Shown piece by piece: positions 53,840-62,353 of a DNA stretch of 64,000 bases. The DNA is from an uncultured Bizionia sp. GTDB lineage: Bacteria; Bacteroidota; Bacteroidia; Flavobacteriales; Flavobacteriaceae. The stretch spans positions 496,001 to 560,000 of the forward strand of contig CANMCF010000001.1 of NCBI GenBank assembly GCA_947496215.1, read 5' to 3'. Each line of letters opens with the position of its first letter. Positions within the stretch are counted from its first letter, which is position 1. Below the pieces are notes generated by a model, which was not told where the DNA came from, ran no database searches, and was given only the letters and a program-made list of their open reading frames with translations. Made by a program: the position numbers and the translations under genes.

Positions 53840-53847
53840 TATATTTG
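53840..53847 (+). promoter_or_regulatory. -7 box of the BatA - DHOase operon
   Basis: TATATTTG, an exact TAnnTTTG match, 17 nt before the BatA gene start. Confidence 0.65.
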
Positions 53848-53864
53848 AACAATCAAAAACAACA

Positions 53865-55790
53865 ATGCAGTTTAAACACCCAGAACTTCTTTACGCTTTA
53901 CTTTTACTGCTAATTCCTATTATTGTTCATTTATTTCAGTTGCGCAAGTTTCAAAAAGAAGCATTTACCAATGTGGCTTTTTTAAAAGAAGTGACTTTGC
54001 AGACACGCAAGAGCTCTCAAATAAAAAAATGGTTGACCTTGCTAGTAAGACTAGGGCTATTGGCTGCCATCATACTTGCCTTTGCACAGCCGTATACATC
54101 CAACAACAAGACTTTCAATACAAAAACAGAAACCGTAATCTATTTGGACAACTCTTTCAGTATGGAGGCCAAAGGAGACAAAGGACCTTTGTTGAAAAGA
54201 GCCATCCAAGACATAATAGGCAATGTTCCTGAAAACGAAAGTTTTTCATTGGTTACGAACAACGATGTCTATAGAAATGTTACCGTAAAATCCATCAACA
54301 ATGAATTGCTTCAATTGGGTTACTCAACGAATCAGTTGAACTATGAAGCTGCACTTTTAAAAAGCAAGGCTTATTTCAGCAAAGATTCCAATACCATCAA
54401 GAATTTGGTATTTGTAAGTGACTTTCAGCTAAAAGAAGTTCCTGTAAGAGCAAATGGAGATTCAAGCATAAAGGTAAATCACGTACAATTAAAACCAGTC
54501 AATGTCAACAATGTAGCCATAGATACCGTGTACGCCTCAAAACGCACACCTGAAAACCTAGAGTTGACAGTTGGCCTGAAAAACAATGGTGATTCCATAG
54601 ATAATTTGCCCATATCATTGTATAACGATGACAATCTATTGGCTAAATCTTCCGTTAGTATGGACAAAGAGGCAACGACTACTTTTACATTGCCAGCAAA
54701 CACCATTATAAATGGTACATTGAAAATTGAGGATGTCAACTTGCAATTTGACAACAATCTCTATTTTAACATCAATGAAACCCCAAAGATAAATGTCCTA
54801 TCCATAAATGAGGGCGATGATGCGTTTTTAAAGCGAATTTATACCGAAGACGAGTTTAATTACACCTCTTCCAATTTCAAAGACCTGAATTACAACTCCA
54901 TCACTAGTCAAAATTTAATCGTTTTAAATGAATTGCAGCGTATTCCAAGCGCATTGAACACTGCCTTGAAATCCTTCACTGGGAATGGCGGAGTCCTAAT
55001 CATAATACCATCAGAAAACATAGACATACAATCATATAACAATACCAACATAAAATTTGACTTCGCTCCTTTAAAACCACTTGTAACCATAGAAAAACGT
55101 TTGACGAGCATTAATTATTCACACCCCATATATATTAATGTATTCGAGAAACAGGTGCGCAACTTTCAATACCCTAAAGTAAATACATATTATCCCCAAG
55201 ATTTGGGAAATGCTTCTGCCGTTTTACAATTTGAAGACAACAAACCGTTCTTATCTCAAAACGGAAACACCTTTTTGTTCTCTTCGGCATTGAACAAGGC
55301 GAATTCAAACTTTAAAGCGATAAACTTGATAGTGCCTACATTCTACAATATTGGAAAAAGTAGTTTACAAAATGTAAATCTCTATTATACCATTGGGAAT
55401 GAAAACACCTATGATGTTGCAACCATACTCCAACAGGATGAAATTTTGACTTTAAACCACAAAGAAGTCAATGTTATTCCCCAACAACAATACTTCAACA
55501 ACAAAGTTGCCATCACAACCAATGAAACACCTGATAAGGCAGCGGTTTACACAATAAAGAACAAAGCGTCTTCCTTGGAAAGCGTAAGTTATAACTACAA
55601 CAGGGCAGAAAGCAATCTCGATTACCAGAACCTTTCCAATATTGAAAACGTGAACGTTTCCAATTCCATCACAGAATTGTTCGATACCATAAAAAGTGAC
55701 TCCAAAATTAATGAGCTATGGAAATGGTTTGTTATTTTTGCGCTAATACTTTTAATTATTGAAATGCTCATCTTAAAATATTTTAAATGA
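53865..55790 (+). CDS. BatA-domain/VWA membrane protein
   Basis: 641 residues. The N-terminal BatA domain has two membrane helices (about 8-25 and 58-78, with FQLRKFQKEAFTNVAFLKEVTLQTRKSS between). A VWA-like region follows (about 85-190; TVIYLDNSFSMEAKGDKG, which has the metal-site DNSFS). Then come a beta-rich periplasmic segment and a C-terminal membrane helix (about 615-637) with short tail YFK. BatA proteins work in aerotolerance and outer-membrane or gliding processes in Bacteroidota. It shares 4 bp (ATGA) with the next gene, a dihydroorotase homologue, so the two are translationally coupled. Confidence 0.88.
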   Translation: MQFKHPELLYALLLLLIPIIVHLFQLRKFQKEAFTNVAFLKEVTLQTRKSSQIKKWLTLLVRLGLLAAIILAFAQPYTSNNKTFNTKTETVIYLDNSFSMEAKGDKGPLLKRAIQDIIGNVPENESFSLVTNNDVYRNVTVKSINNELLQLGYSTNQLNYEAALLKSKAYFSKDSNTIKNLVFVSDFQLKEVPVRANGDSSIKVNHVQLKPVNVNNVAIDTVYASKRTPENLELTVGLKNNGDSIDNLPISLYNDDNLLAKSSVSMDKEATTTFTLPANTIINGTLKIEDVNLQFDNNLYFNINETPKINVLSINEGDDAFLKRIYTEDEFNYTSSNFKDLNYNSITSQNLIVLNELQRIPSALNTALKSFTGNGGVLIIIPSENIDIQSYNNTNIKFDFAPLKPLVTIEKRLTSINYSHPIYINVFEKQVRNFQYPKVNTYYPQDLGNASAVLQFEDNKPFLSQNGNTFLFSSALNKANSNFKAINLIVPTFYNIGKSSLQNVNLYYTIGNENTYDVATILQQDEILTLNHKEVNVIPQQQYFNNKVAITTNETPDKAAVYTIKNKASSLESVSYNYNRAESNLDYQNLSNIENVNVSNSITELFDTIKSDSKINELWKWFVIFALILLIIEMLILKYFK

Positions 55791-57037
55791 ACGTACTCCT
55801 AAAATCAGCTACAATCATTGATTCCAAGAGCGATTTCCATAATACGACCCAAGATCTTTTAATCGAAAATGGACGTATTTCAAAAATTGCGAAAAACATA
55901 AAAAACACAAATAGTTATAAGGAAATTGCATTAGACAACCTTCATATTTCACAAGGATGGTTTGATAGTGGCGTTTGTTTCGGAGAACCAGGTTTCGAGG
56001 ATAGGGAGACCATAAAAAATGGATTGAAGGCTGCTGCTGCATCAGGGTTTACCACGGTTGCAATGCAAGCCAATACAAATCCTGTAATGGACACGAACTC
56101 CGATGTGGTTTTTGTAAAGTCCAAAGCGCAGAACAATGCTGTTACCCTTCTCCCGATAGGAGCGCTTACCGAGAATAGCAATTGTGAGCATCTTGCAGAA
56201 CTTTTTGATATGAAAAATGCTGGAGCAATAGCATTCTATGATTACAAAAAGCCAATAGGCAACCCAAACCTATTAAAGATAGCCTTGCAATATGCCAATG
56301 GTTTTGACGGTTTGGTCTTTTCCTTCCCACAAGAAGATAAAATTTCTGGACTAGGTGTCATGAATGAAAATGTAACAAGTACTAGTTTAGGCCTAAAAGG
56401 AACCCCAAACCTAGCAGAAGCACTACAAGTAGCAAGAGACCTATACATATTGGAATACACTGGTGGAAAGTTGCACATCCCAACAATTTCCACTACAGAA
56501 TCCGTTGACTTGATAAGAAAGGCGAAACAGAAAAAATTAAATGTAAGCTGTAGCGTAGCTATACACAACATATTGTTGACAGATGAGGAACTAATTGATT
56601 TCGATACGCATTACAAGGTATCTCCTCCTCTTAGAACGCAGAATGATGTCGATGCTATAATTGAAGGGCTAAAAGATGGTACCATAGATATGGTTACCAG
56701 TGATCACAACCCTATTACGATCGAAAACAAAAAAGTGGAATTTGATTATGCATCATACGGTACCATAGGTTTGGAGACTGCTTTTGGTGCATTGAACACC
56801 ATTTTCACAACAAAAAAGACCATAACGCTGTTAACAAGTGGCAAAGACAGATTTGGATTGGACAAGCATACAATAAAAGAAGGGGAAATAGCAAATCTAT
56901 CCTTATTCAATCCAAATACCAAATACACTTTCAAAGAAAATCTAATAGCATCCAAATCCAAAAACAGCTTGTTCTTGAACAAGACCTTGAAGGGTTCTGT
57001 TTATGGAATTATCGCTAACAACAAAATGGCATTGTAA
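55787..57037 (+). CDS. Dihydroorotase homologue lacking the HxH metal motif
   Basis: 416 residues. The amidohydrolase fold is clear: the start NVLLKSATIID, GEPGFEDRETIKNGLKAAAASGFTTVAMQANTNPVMDTNSD, DHNPITIENKK and SYGTIGLETAFGAL. However, the first metal motif of active DHOase (D-x-H-x-H) is replaced: at residues 60-64 it is DSGVC, and the later His-containing segment reads HIPTIST and CSVAIHN rather than the usual HVxHVST and VTPHHL. Probably catalytically inactive. It may be the structural partner of aspartate transcarbamoylase or of a second active DHOase elsewhere. Its 4-bp overlap with the BatA gene and gap-free downstream genes make a compact operon. Confidence 0.85.
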   Translation: MNVLLKSATIIDSKSDFHNTTQDLLIENGRISKIAKNIKNTNSYKEIALDNLHISQGWFDSGVCFGEPGFEDRETIKNGLKAAAASGFTTVAMQANTNPVMDTNSDVVFVKSKAQNNAVTLLPIGALTENSNCEHLAELFDMKNAGAIAFYDYKKPIGNPNLLKIALQYANGFDGLVFSFPQEDKISGLGVMNENVTSTSLGLKGTPNLAEALQVARDLYILEYTGGKLHIPTISTTESVDLIRKAKQKKLNVSCSVAIHNILLTDEELIDFDTHYKVSPPLRTQNDVDAIIEGLKDGTIDMVTSDHNPITIENKKVEFDYASYGTIGLETAFGALNTIFTTKKTITLLTSGKDRFGLDKHTIKEGEIANLSLFNPNTKYTFKENLIASKSKNSLFLNKTLKGSVYGIIANNKMAL

Positions 57038-57041
57038 TATT

Positions 57042-57374
57042 ATGAATGACAATACGATAGAAGAAGGAAAAACATTGGCTACCATTGCCTATTTAACCAT
57101 TATAGGAGCTGTTATAGCCTTAATAATGAATAGTGACAAAAAGAATCCATTTACTGCATTTCACGTAAGACAAGGTTTGGGCTTGTGCTTGACATATATG
57201 ATATTGGGTTACTTCATTGGGTCATTTGACAACCTTATGATTTCTTCTGCATTTTGGATTGGCTTTGGTATACTATTCATTTTCGGATTGATTGGAGCCA
57301 TATCCGGAAAAACCAACGAAGTGCCATTGTTAGGCCCTTTTTATCAAAAAATATTTTCAAACCTAGGTAAATAA
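57042..57374 (+). CDS. DUF4870-like small membrane protein
   Basis: 110 residues from the ATG at 57042, 4 bp after the DHOase stop (a longer reading from 57003 overlaps it). Predicted helices at about 10-27, 43-60 and 66-90 (LATIAYLTIIGAVIALIM, LGLCLTYMILGYFIG, FWIGFGILFIFGLIGAI) and a conserved HVRQGLG stretch between the first two. Similar to small DUF4870/YccF-like import-component proteins. The role is unknown. It shares a base with the next start codon (TAATG). Confidence 0.85.
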   Translation: MNDNTIEEGKTLATIAYLTIIGAVIALIMNSDKKNPFTAFHVRQGLGLCLTYMILGYFIGSFDNLMISSAFWIGFGILFIFGLIGAISGKTNEVPLLGPFYQKIFSNLGK

Positions 57375-58021
57375 TGTCAGTAGCATCATTACACCACATC
57401 GTACGCGAATCTTCTTTGAAAGAAAATGCCCCATTGCTAATTCTGTTTCACGGCTATGGAAGCGATGAAAACGACTTGTTTTCATTTGCATCAGAATTAC
57501 CTGAAGAATTGTTCATAATTTCCGTTAGGGCTCCATATCCAATGCAACCCTATGGAAATGCATGGTATGCGATTAACTTCGATGCAGAAAAAGGAAAATG
57601 GAGTGACAATGAACAAGCCATCGAATCTCGCGATCTCATTGCGAAGTTCATAGATGAAGCAATTGTCAGTTACCCAGTAAACCCCAACAACGTATCCCTT
57701 TTAGGCTTCAGTCAAGGCACCATATTAAGTTATGCCGTTGCCCTCACCTACCCTGAAAAAGTCAAGAACATCATTGCATTGAGTGGTTATGTGAATGAAG
57801 ATTTGTTTGAAGTCAAATCCCCTGAGGAATACTCCAATTTGAACTTCTATTGCTCTCATGGTAGTGTAGATCAAGTAATCCCTGCAGAATGGGCAAGACA
57901 AGCCCCCAAATTCCTATCTTCATTGAACATTAATCATCAATACGGTGAATTCCCTGTGGGACATGGTGTTGCTCCTCAAAATTTCTATGAACTGAAAGAT
58001 TGGCTAATAAAGAATATTTAG
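57374..58021 (+). CDS. Alpha/beta hydrolase (carboxylesterase/phospholipase)
   Basis: 215 residues. Nucleophile S113 in GFSQG (111-115), acid D166 (GSVDQVIP) and H197 (GHGV) form the expected triad. HGYGSDENDLFSF and RAPYPMQPYGNAWY match the YpfH/EstB-type carboxylesterase family. No signal peptide. It is the last gene of the BatA operon and overlaps the previous stop codon by 1 nt. The substrate is unknown. Confidence 0.9.
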   Translation: MSVASLHHIVRESSLKENAPLLILFHGYGSDENDLFSFASELPEELFIISVRAPYPMQPYGNAWYAINFDAEKGKWSDNEQAIESRDLIAKFIDEAIVSYPVNPNNVSLLGFSQGTILSYAVALTYPEKVKNIIALSGYVNEDLFEVKSPEEYSNLNFYCSHGSVDQVIPAEWARQAPKFLSSLNINHQYGEFPVGHGVAPQNFYELKDWLIKNI

Positions 58022-58064
58022 AGCCTTTGCTTCATCAAAAAGATGTATTAATGTTAAATTCTTG

Positions 58065-58113
58065 TTTTTTAGAACTAAACCCTTAGTTCTATTGAAATTA
58101 TTTATAACTTACA
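58065..58113. repeat. Near-identical dyad element, copy 1
   Basis: T6 followed by AGAACTAAA and, after 2 nt, CTTAGTTCTAT, then an AAATTATTT stretch. It matches 61275-61323 over about 49 nt with about six differences. The inverted half-sites AGAACTAA/TTAGTTCT suit a protein-binding operator. It lies between the BatA operon and the T9SS protein gene. No U-run follows, so it is not a terminator. The remainder of the gap to 58275 is AT-rich without a gene. Confidence 0.65.
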
Positions 58114-58274
58114 CTATGTTAAGAATTAAAAGTAGTATTTGGTATAATCTCAACTATTGATTCGTTAAAAATCAATGAATTGTATTTTAATCTTTTGCAA
58201 AAAACAGCCTAATTATATAATTTGAGTTGAAATATTCTTAACAAAAAAGAGGTTATTCATTTAATATATTTTCA

Positions 58275-61223
58275 ATGAAAAGAACACTATTTTTTTTAGT
58301 ATTAATAAGTCCTTTTTTGAGTATTTCTCAAATAAACCCTAGACCAAAAAAAGGAGACATTCCTTTTTCTATTCGTTTTCATCCCGATAAAGTTGACAAT
58401 TGTCAACCCAATAGGGCAAGTTGGTTAGATAATTTCAATGATTTCAACTCTAATTCAGTCTTATGGAGTTATTGGTTGAATAAAAAACCATCTAATGTCA
58501 GTACAATGCCTGAACAGCTTATTACAACTTTAAATAATATTAATTATGGGATACAGTATACAATACCTAATTTAATCGTTTCTCTTGTGAATGACCAAGA
58601 TGATTTAGAGAACACAAAAGATTTGTATGGATGTAAAAATTTGTTAGGAGCATATACTAATAGTTCAGGACAGCCTTGGGAAGTATGGGTTGATATAACA
58701 AAACTTGATTTTTTAGAATTCATGTTGGAGAGAATAAAACCTTATGTTGACAAAGGAAATATTTCGTTTCACCAAGACGGAGTCTCTGCTAACTTATATT
58801 TTTTAGAATTAGGAGGTTGTTTTAGTGATGAAAATAATGCTAAATTTAGAGTTTGGTTAAATGATAATAGTGATGGACTATCTCCTACTTCTGAATATTT
58901 GGACTCTAACTTCAATATAGATGACTATTTAAGAAATTTATTAGTACTTACGATTGATCCTAACTCTGATCCTAATAATCAAATTCTTAGTGACCAGGGA
59001 AGAATTAACATTAAAGCTATTAATGATCCTATAATTCCTTTTTATGAAAAATTTCTTCAAAAAGAAATCACCGAGTATTATGGTACATTACATAATGATT
59101 TAAATACATATATAGATAGTGTTTACTCAGGTGCCATTGGAAATTATTCTGCAAATAATATAAGGCATTATTATTGGCCTTCAGATCAATTCGATTTTTG
59201 GAATTCGGAATTATATATTAGAAACGACTTTCCTTATAATTCATTAAGTCATAATATTTCAAAATATGCTTTATTCACAAAATCTACGTTGTTTAAAGAA
59301 AACGACACTCAAAACTGGAATAGTGTATTTACACTTGGGAATTCTGACCTAACTTTGAATAAGAAAGCCATACCACTTGCTTATTCAACGGGCTTGTCAA
59401 CAATAACTCCTTGGGACATATATGCCCCCAATCAAGTACCTGTTTCTGGTCAATGCAATAGATTTTTCGGAATCCCAAGTGATTATGATGACTTATATAG
59501 TTTCATATCTACAAATAAAGAAGATTATTTTTCAAATCACACTTCCATTGAAGAATCAAATTATGTTTTTATGGGATACCATGTTGTAGAAGATAAACTT
59601 AAATATACAGACACTGATCCTAATACCCCTAACGCTAATAAATTTCGTATTAATATTTCCTATCGAGATGATTTTTTAATAGAAAATAGTATCATTCTTG
59701 ATAATTCTGAAGTTAAAATTGGAAATACAGTTTATACAATAGATGGAGATTCTATGACTGGAGTTATAAAATTTAATAATAGCGATTTTAATGGTGTGCA
59801 AATTGGAGATGTCTTATGGTACATTAAATCACCTGATGGAAATTATGAATATAAAGATAAGATGTATGATTGGTCATTAAATAATCCCGAAATTGACATT
59901 ACCCAACATAGTGTTACTGACATTAAAGAATCAGACACTTTAGGAGAAGGTTCTCCTGGGGGCATTGTCGTTTTTTGGGAATTACGGGGTATGAGTTTAA
60001 CAATCCCTACTGGAAGCGAGGTTTTAATTGGTGAGACAAAATATTATACAAGTGCAGATACAGGAGTTGGAAACCTCTATTTTCAAAGTTTAGCTGGGAT
60101 GAACATAAATGATCCCATTTGGTATGTTAAATCTCCTGAGGGTGACGTTATTTATCCCAAAGAACGTCCCTTTGTAATTAATGCTCAGCAAACTTCATTT
60201 AAAGAGAGTACTTCAGTTTATGGCACCCAAATAAGTAATTATAACAATGGCACTGAACGTATGGAAGTATATTGCACGGGGAAAGAAAACTTTGGAAAAA
60301 TCCCTGAGGGAAGCGAAATTTTAATAAATTCTAAGCGCTACAAAACAATAGGAATTTCTAATGTAGGTAACATATATTTAAATGCTAATGCTAAAATTAA
60401 TACAGATGACAAATTATGGTACATTAAAAATCCTGAAGGTGAAATAATTTATCCTAAAAAAAATAATTTAACTATTAATAATATAACTCACGAACCCCAA
60501 AATAATAGAACTGCAATTCAATGGGGGAATCAACCATCAAGCCTTAATATTCCACTAGGCAGCAAAGTAAAAATCAATAATATAACTTATGAAACTGTCG
60601 ATGAAACCAATGTTGGAAATATTTACATAACTGATGATGCCATTAATGATATCAATATAGGTGACAAAATCTGGTATGTTTATGATCAAAATGACAACTT
60701 GATTTTACCCACTGAAGTAAATTATTCTAACACTAAATTACATCTCATAAGTCTTGAAGAAAATACTATCAATGCTCCAGTAACTGTAAAATTAAGAAAA
60801 CATAGGTTTGGTATTTTTAATGATTTGGAAGAAGTCTCATCAAATTACGATATGATATATGAGGATGTAAAACAATACAATTATTACAAACTTAATGGTC
60901 TTAAAGATTGGAGTATTTTGAATGACTATAATATGCAATCTTCACGTTTATCTGTCTTAAACAACTTAACAAATGAAGAAAAACTAAAAAACGTCATAAT
61001 TTATCCAAACCCTACAAATGATATGTTGTCTATAAAAGCAAAAGCTTTTATAGACAACATATCATTATACGATATAAATGGCAGACTTCTAAAAACTAAA
61101 AAACTAAATGATGTTAATAAACTAGATTATGAATTAAATGTCAAAGACTTATCTAATGGCATTTACCTTTTAAAGGTGCAATCAGATAAAATAAAACAAA
61201 TTTTAAAGTTTATTAAAAACTAA
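58275..61223 (+). CDS. T9SS-secreted protein with TIM-barrel-like and four beta repeats
   Basis: 982 residues, distinctly AT-rich. Signal peptide about 1-19 (LSISQ). Residues about 130-430 contain stretches reminiscent of a hydrolase-like TIM barrel (GNISFHQDGVSANLYFLELGGCFSDENNAKFRVWL, then STGLSTITPWDIYAPNQVPVSGQCNRFFGIPSDYDDLYSFI). Four repeats (about 467-528, 570-630, 672-729 and 755-813) share a pattern: a SEV/GSE..I strand, a V/TVGN-IY strand, then DxxWYxKxPxGxxxYPK. A C-terminal type A T9SS sorting domain (about 905-982: NVIIYPNPTND, SLYDINGRLLK, GIYLLKVQSDK) directs export and surface attachment. The activity is unknown; a glycan-binding or hydrolysing role is inference. Confidence 0.8.
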   Translation: MKRTLFFLVLISPFLSISQINPRPKKGDIPFSIRFHPDKVDNCQPNRASWLDNFNDFNSNSVLWSYWLNKKPSNVSTMPEQLITTLNNINYGIQYTIPNLIVSLVNDQDDLENTKDLYGCKNLLGAYTNSSGQPWEVWVDITKLDFLEFMLERIKPYVDKGNISFHQDGVSANLYFLELGGCFSDENNAKFRVWLNDNSDGLSPTSEYLDSNFNIDDYLRNLLVLTIDPNSDPNNQILSDQGRINIKAINDPIIPFYEKFLQKEITEYYGTLHNDLNTYIDSVYSGAIGNYSANNIRHYYWPSDQFDFWNSELYIRNDFPYNSLSHNISKYALFTKSTLFKENDTQNWNSVFTLGNSDLTLNKKAIPLAYSTGLSTITPWDIYAPNQVPVSGQCNRFFGIPSDYDDLYSFISTNKEDYFSNHTSIEESNYVFMGYHVVEDKLKYTDTDPNTPNANKFRINISYRDDFLIENSIILDNSEVKIGNTVYTIDGDSMTGVIKFNNSDFNGVQIGDVLWYIKSPDGNYEYKDKMYDWSLNNPEIDITQHSVTDIKESDTLGEGSPGGIVVFWELRGMSLTIPTGSEVLIGETKYYTSADTGVGNLYFQSLAGMNINDPIWYVKSPEGDVIYPKERPFVINAQQTSFKESTSVYGTQISNYNNGTERMEVYCTGKENFGKIPEGSEILINSKRYKTIGISNVGNIYLNANAKINTDDKLWYIKNPEGEIIYPKKNNLTINNITHEPQNNRTAIQWGNQPSSLNIPLGSKVKINNITYETVDETNVGNIYITDDAINDINIGDKIWYVYDQNDNLILPTEVNYSNTKLHLISLEENTINAPVTVKLRKHRFGIFNDLEEVSSNYDMIYEDVKQYNYYKLNGLKDWSILNDYNMQSSRLSVLNNLTNEEKLKNVIIYPNPTNDMLSIKAKAFIDNISLYDINGRLLKTKKLNDVNKLDYELNVKDLSNGIYLLKVQSDKIKQILKFIKN
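61017..61066. repeat. 50-bp near-perfect hairpin inside the T9SS protein gene
   Basis: A 23-bp arm (61017-61039) and its exact reverse complement (61044-61066) around an AAAA loop, lying within coding sequence for the sorting domain (around SIKAKAFIDN). A perfect palindrome in coding DNA would normally be broken by codon drift, so this one is likely recent. It is in frame and does not disrupt the reading frame. Confidence 0.8.
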
Positions 61224-61274
61224 TAAATTAAAGATGTAACCGTCTAGAAATGTTAATTACATCTCAAATCGCTA

Positions 61275-61323
61275 TTTTTTAGAACTAAATTCTTAGTTCT
61301 ATAGAAATTATTTCTATCTTCAC
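61275..61323. repeat. Near-identical dyad element, copy 2
   Basis: T6, AGAACTAAA, 2 nt, CTTAGTTCTAT and AAATTATTT, as at 58065-58113. It lies 50 bp past the T9SS protein stop. The two copies bracket that gene, with 3,210 bp between equivalent positions. The 285 bp from here to the next gene hold AT-rich sequence without a credible gene. Confidence 0.65.
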
Positions 61324-61608
61324 AATGTAAAAGTACTATGTGAGAAGGATTTCTTCATAAAAACATAATATATAGACATTTTATGTATGTTATGCACCCA
61401 TACTAAGTTACTGTATATGTATGACATATGAAATCCAAGATTCCAAATAGCATTTATATATTGGCTTATGCTTTTAAATTCTATTAGGGTAAACAGTCTA
61501 ATAACTGTTTTTATTATGCTATTCGTTTGTTTAAACACACCAACAAAATTTTAATTGAATTGAAATTTTACGCTATTTAATGATTAACCACACATTCAAG
61601 ATATACCT

Positions 61609-62349
61609 ATGTCGCTAAAACACATACCATTGATGCTCGTTTGTAGCATTACGGTTGCCTTGTCACATTCACAAGAATTCACTTCCAATAAGGAAAATCT
61701 TGTTTTTTTCGATAATTTGATAAATCAGGCAAACACCAAATTGTATAACGGAAAACGTTATTATGACCTTTATAAGGTCTCTGTGTACAACCACAACTTT
61801 TTAAACTCTCCAGATTATCAAAAAGGAAGACTAACCTATGATAAGCAGACGTTCTTTGACGTAGATCTTAAATATGACATATTGAAAGATGTGTTGGTTA
61901 GTAAACTCTCAGGTCAAAGAAGCTTTATAAACCTTGAACTCATTAAAGACAAAGTAAGTTCCTTTACAATAGACAATCGTAAATTTATAAATATAGATCA
62001 CCTAGCAGATAGCAAGGATATCTCAGGTTATGTCGAGTTGGCATCTACCTACAAAAGCTACCAGTTCTTTGTAAAACACAAGAAAGAACTTAGAGAAAGA
62101 ATAAAAGGAAACAAGATTGTGTATCTATTCTCGGAAAGAAACTCCTATTTTCTGTATCACAACGAAAAACTGCATAGAATAAAATCCTATAAATCCTTGA
62201 AGAAGCTTTTTCCGGATCATAGTAAAACAATAACTACGTTTTACAAGTCAAATAAAAGACTTCTTGACAGAAACAAGTATCAATTTATGGTCTCTCTCTT
62301 AAAACATTTGGATATATCTATAACTAATAATGTTCCTAAACCAAATTAA
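61609..62349 (+). CDS. Secreted protein of unknown function upstream of a TonB receptor
   Basis: 246 residues. Signal peptide about 1-21 (VALSHSQ). The mature protein is charged and Lys-rich with a conserved-looking DVDLKYDILKDVLVSKLSG and a Tyr-rich segment near residue 180 (IVYLFSERNSYFLYHNEKLHRIKSYKSLKKLF). It has no known domain. It is separated by only 4 bp from the TonB receptor gene and is translationally adjacent; small companions like this precede STN receptors in other Bacteroidota, so it may assist that receptor. Confidence 0.75.
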   Translation: MSLKHIPLMLVCSITVALSHSQEFTSNKENLVFFDNLINQANTKLYNGKRYYDLYKVSVYNHNFLNSPDYQKGRLTYDKQTFFDVDLKYDILKDVLVSKLSGQRSFINLELIKDKVSSFTIDNRKFINIDHLADSKDISGYVELASTYKSYQFFVKHKKELRERIKGNKIVYLFSERNSYFLYHNEKLHRIKSYKSLKKLFPDHSKTITTFYKSNKRLLDRNKYQFMVSLLKHLDISITNNVPKPN

Positions 62350-62353
62350 TCTC

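Noticed and set aside
58065-58113. Dyad as a transcription terminator of the esterase gene
   Set aside because: No U-run follows the hairpin in either direction, and the same element recurs after another gene.
61320-61538. Leftward 72-codon frame in the gap after the T9SS gene
   Set aside because: AT-rich, no promoter or family, and overlaps the dyad repeat; likely chance.
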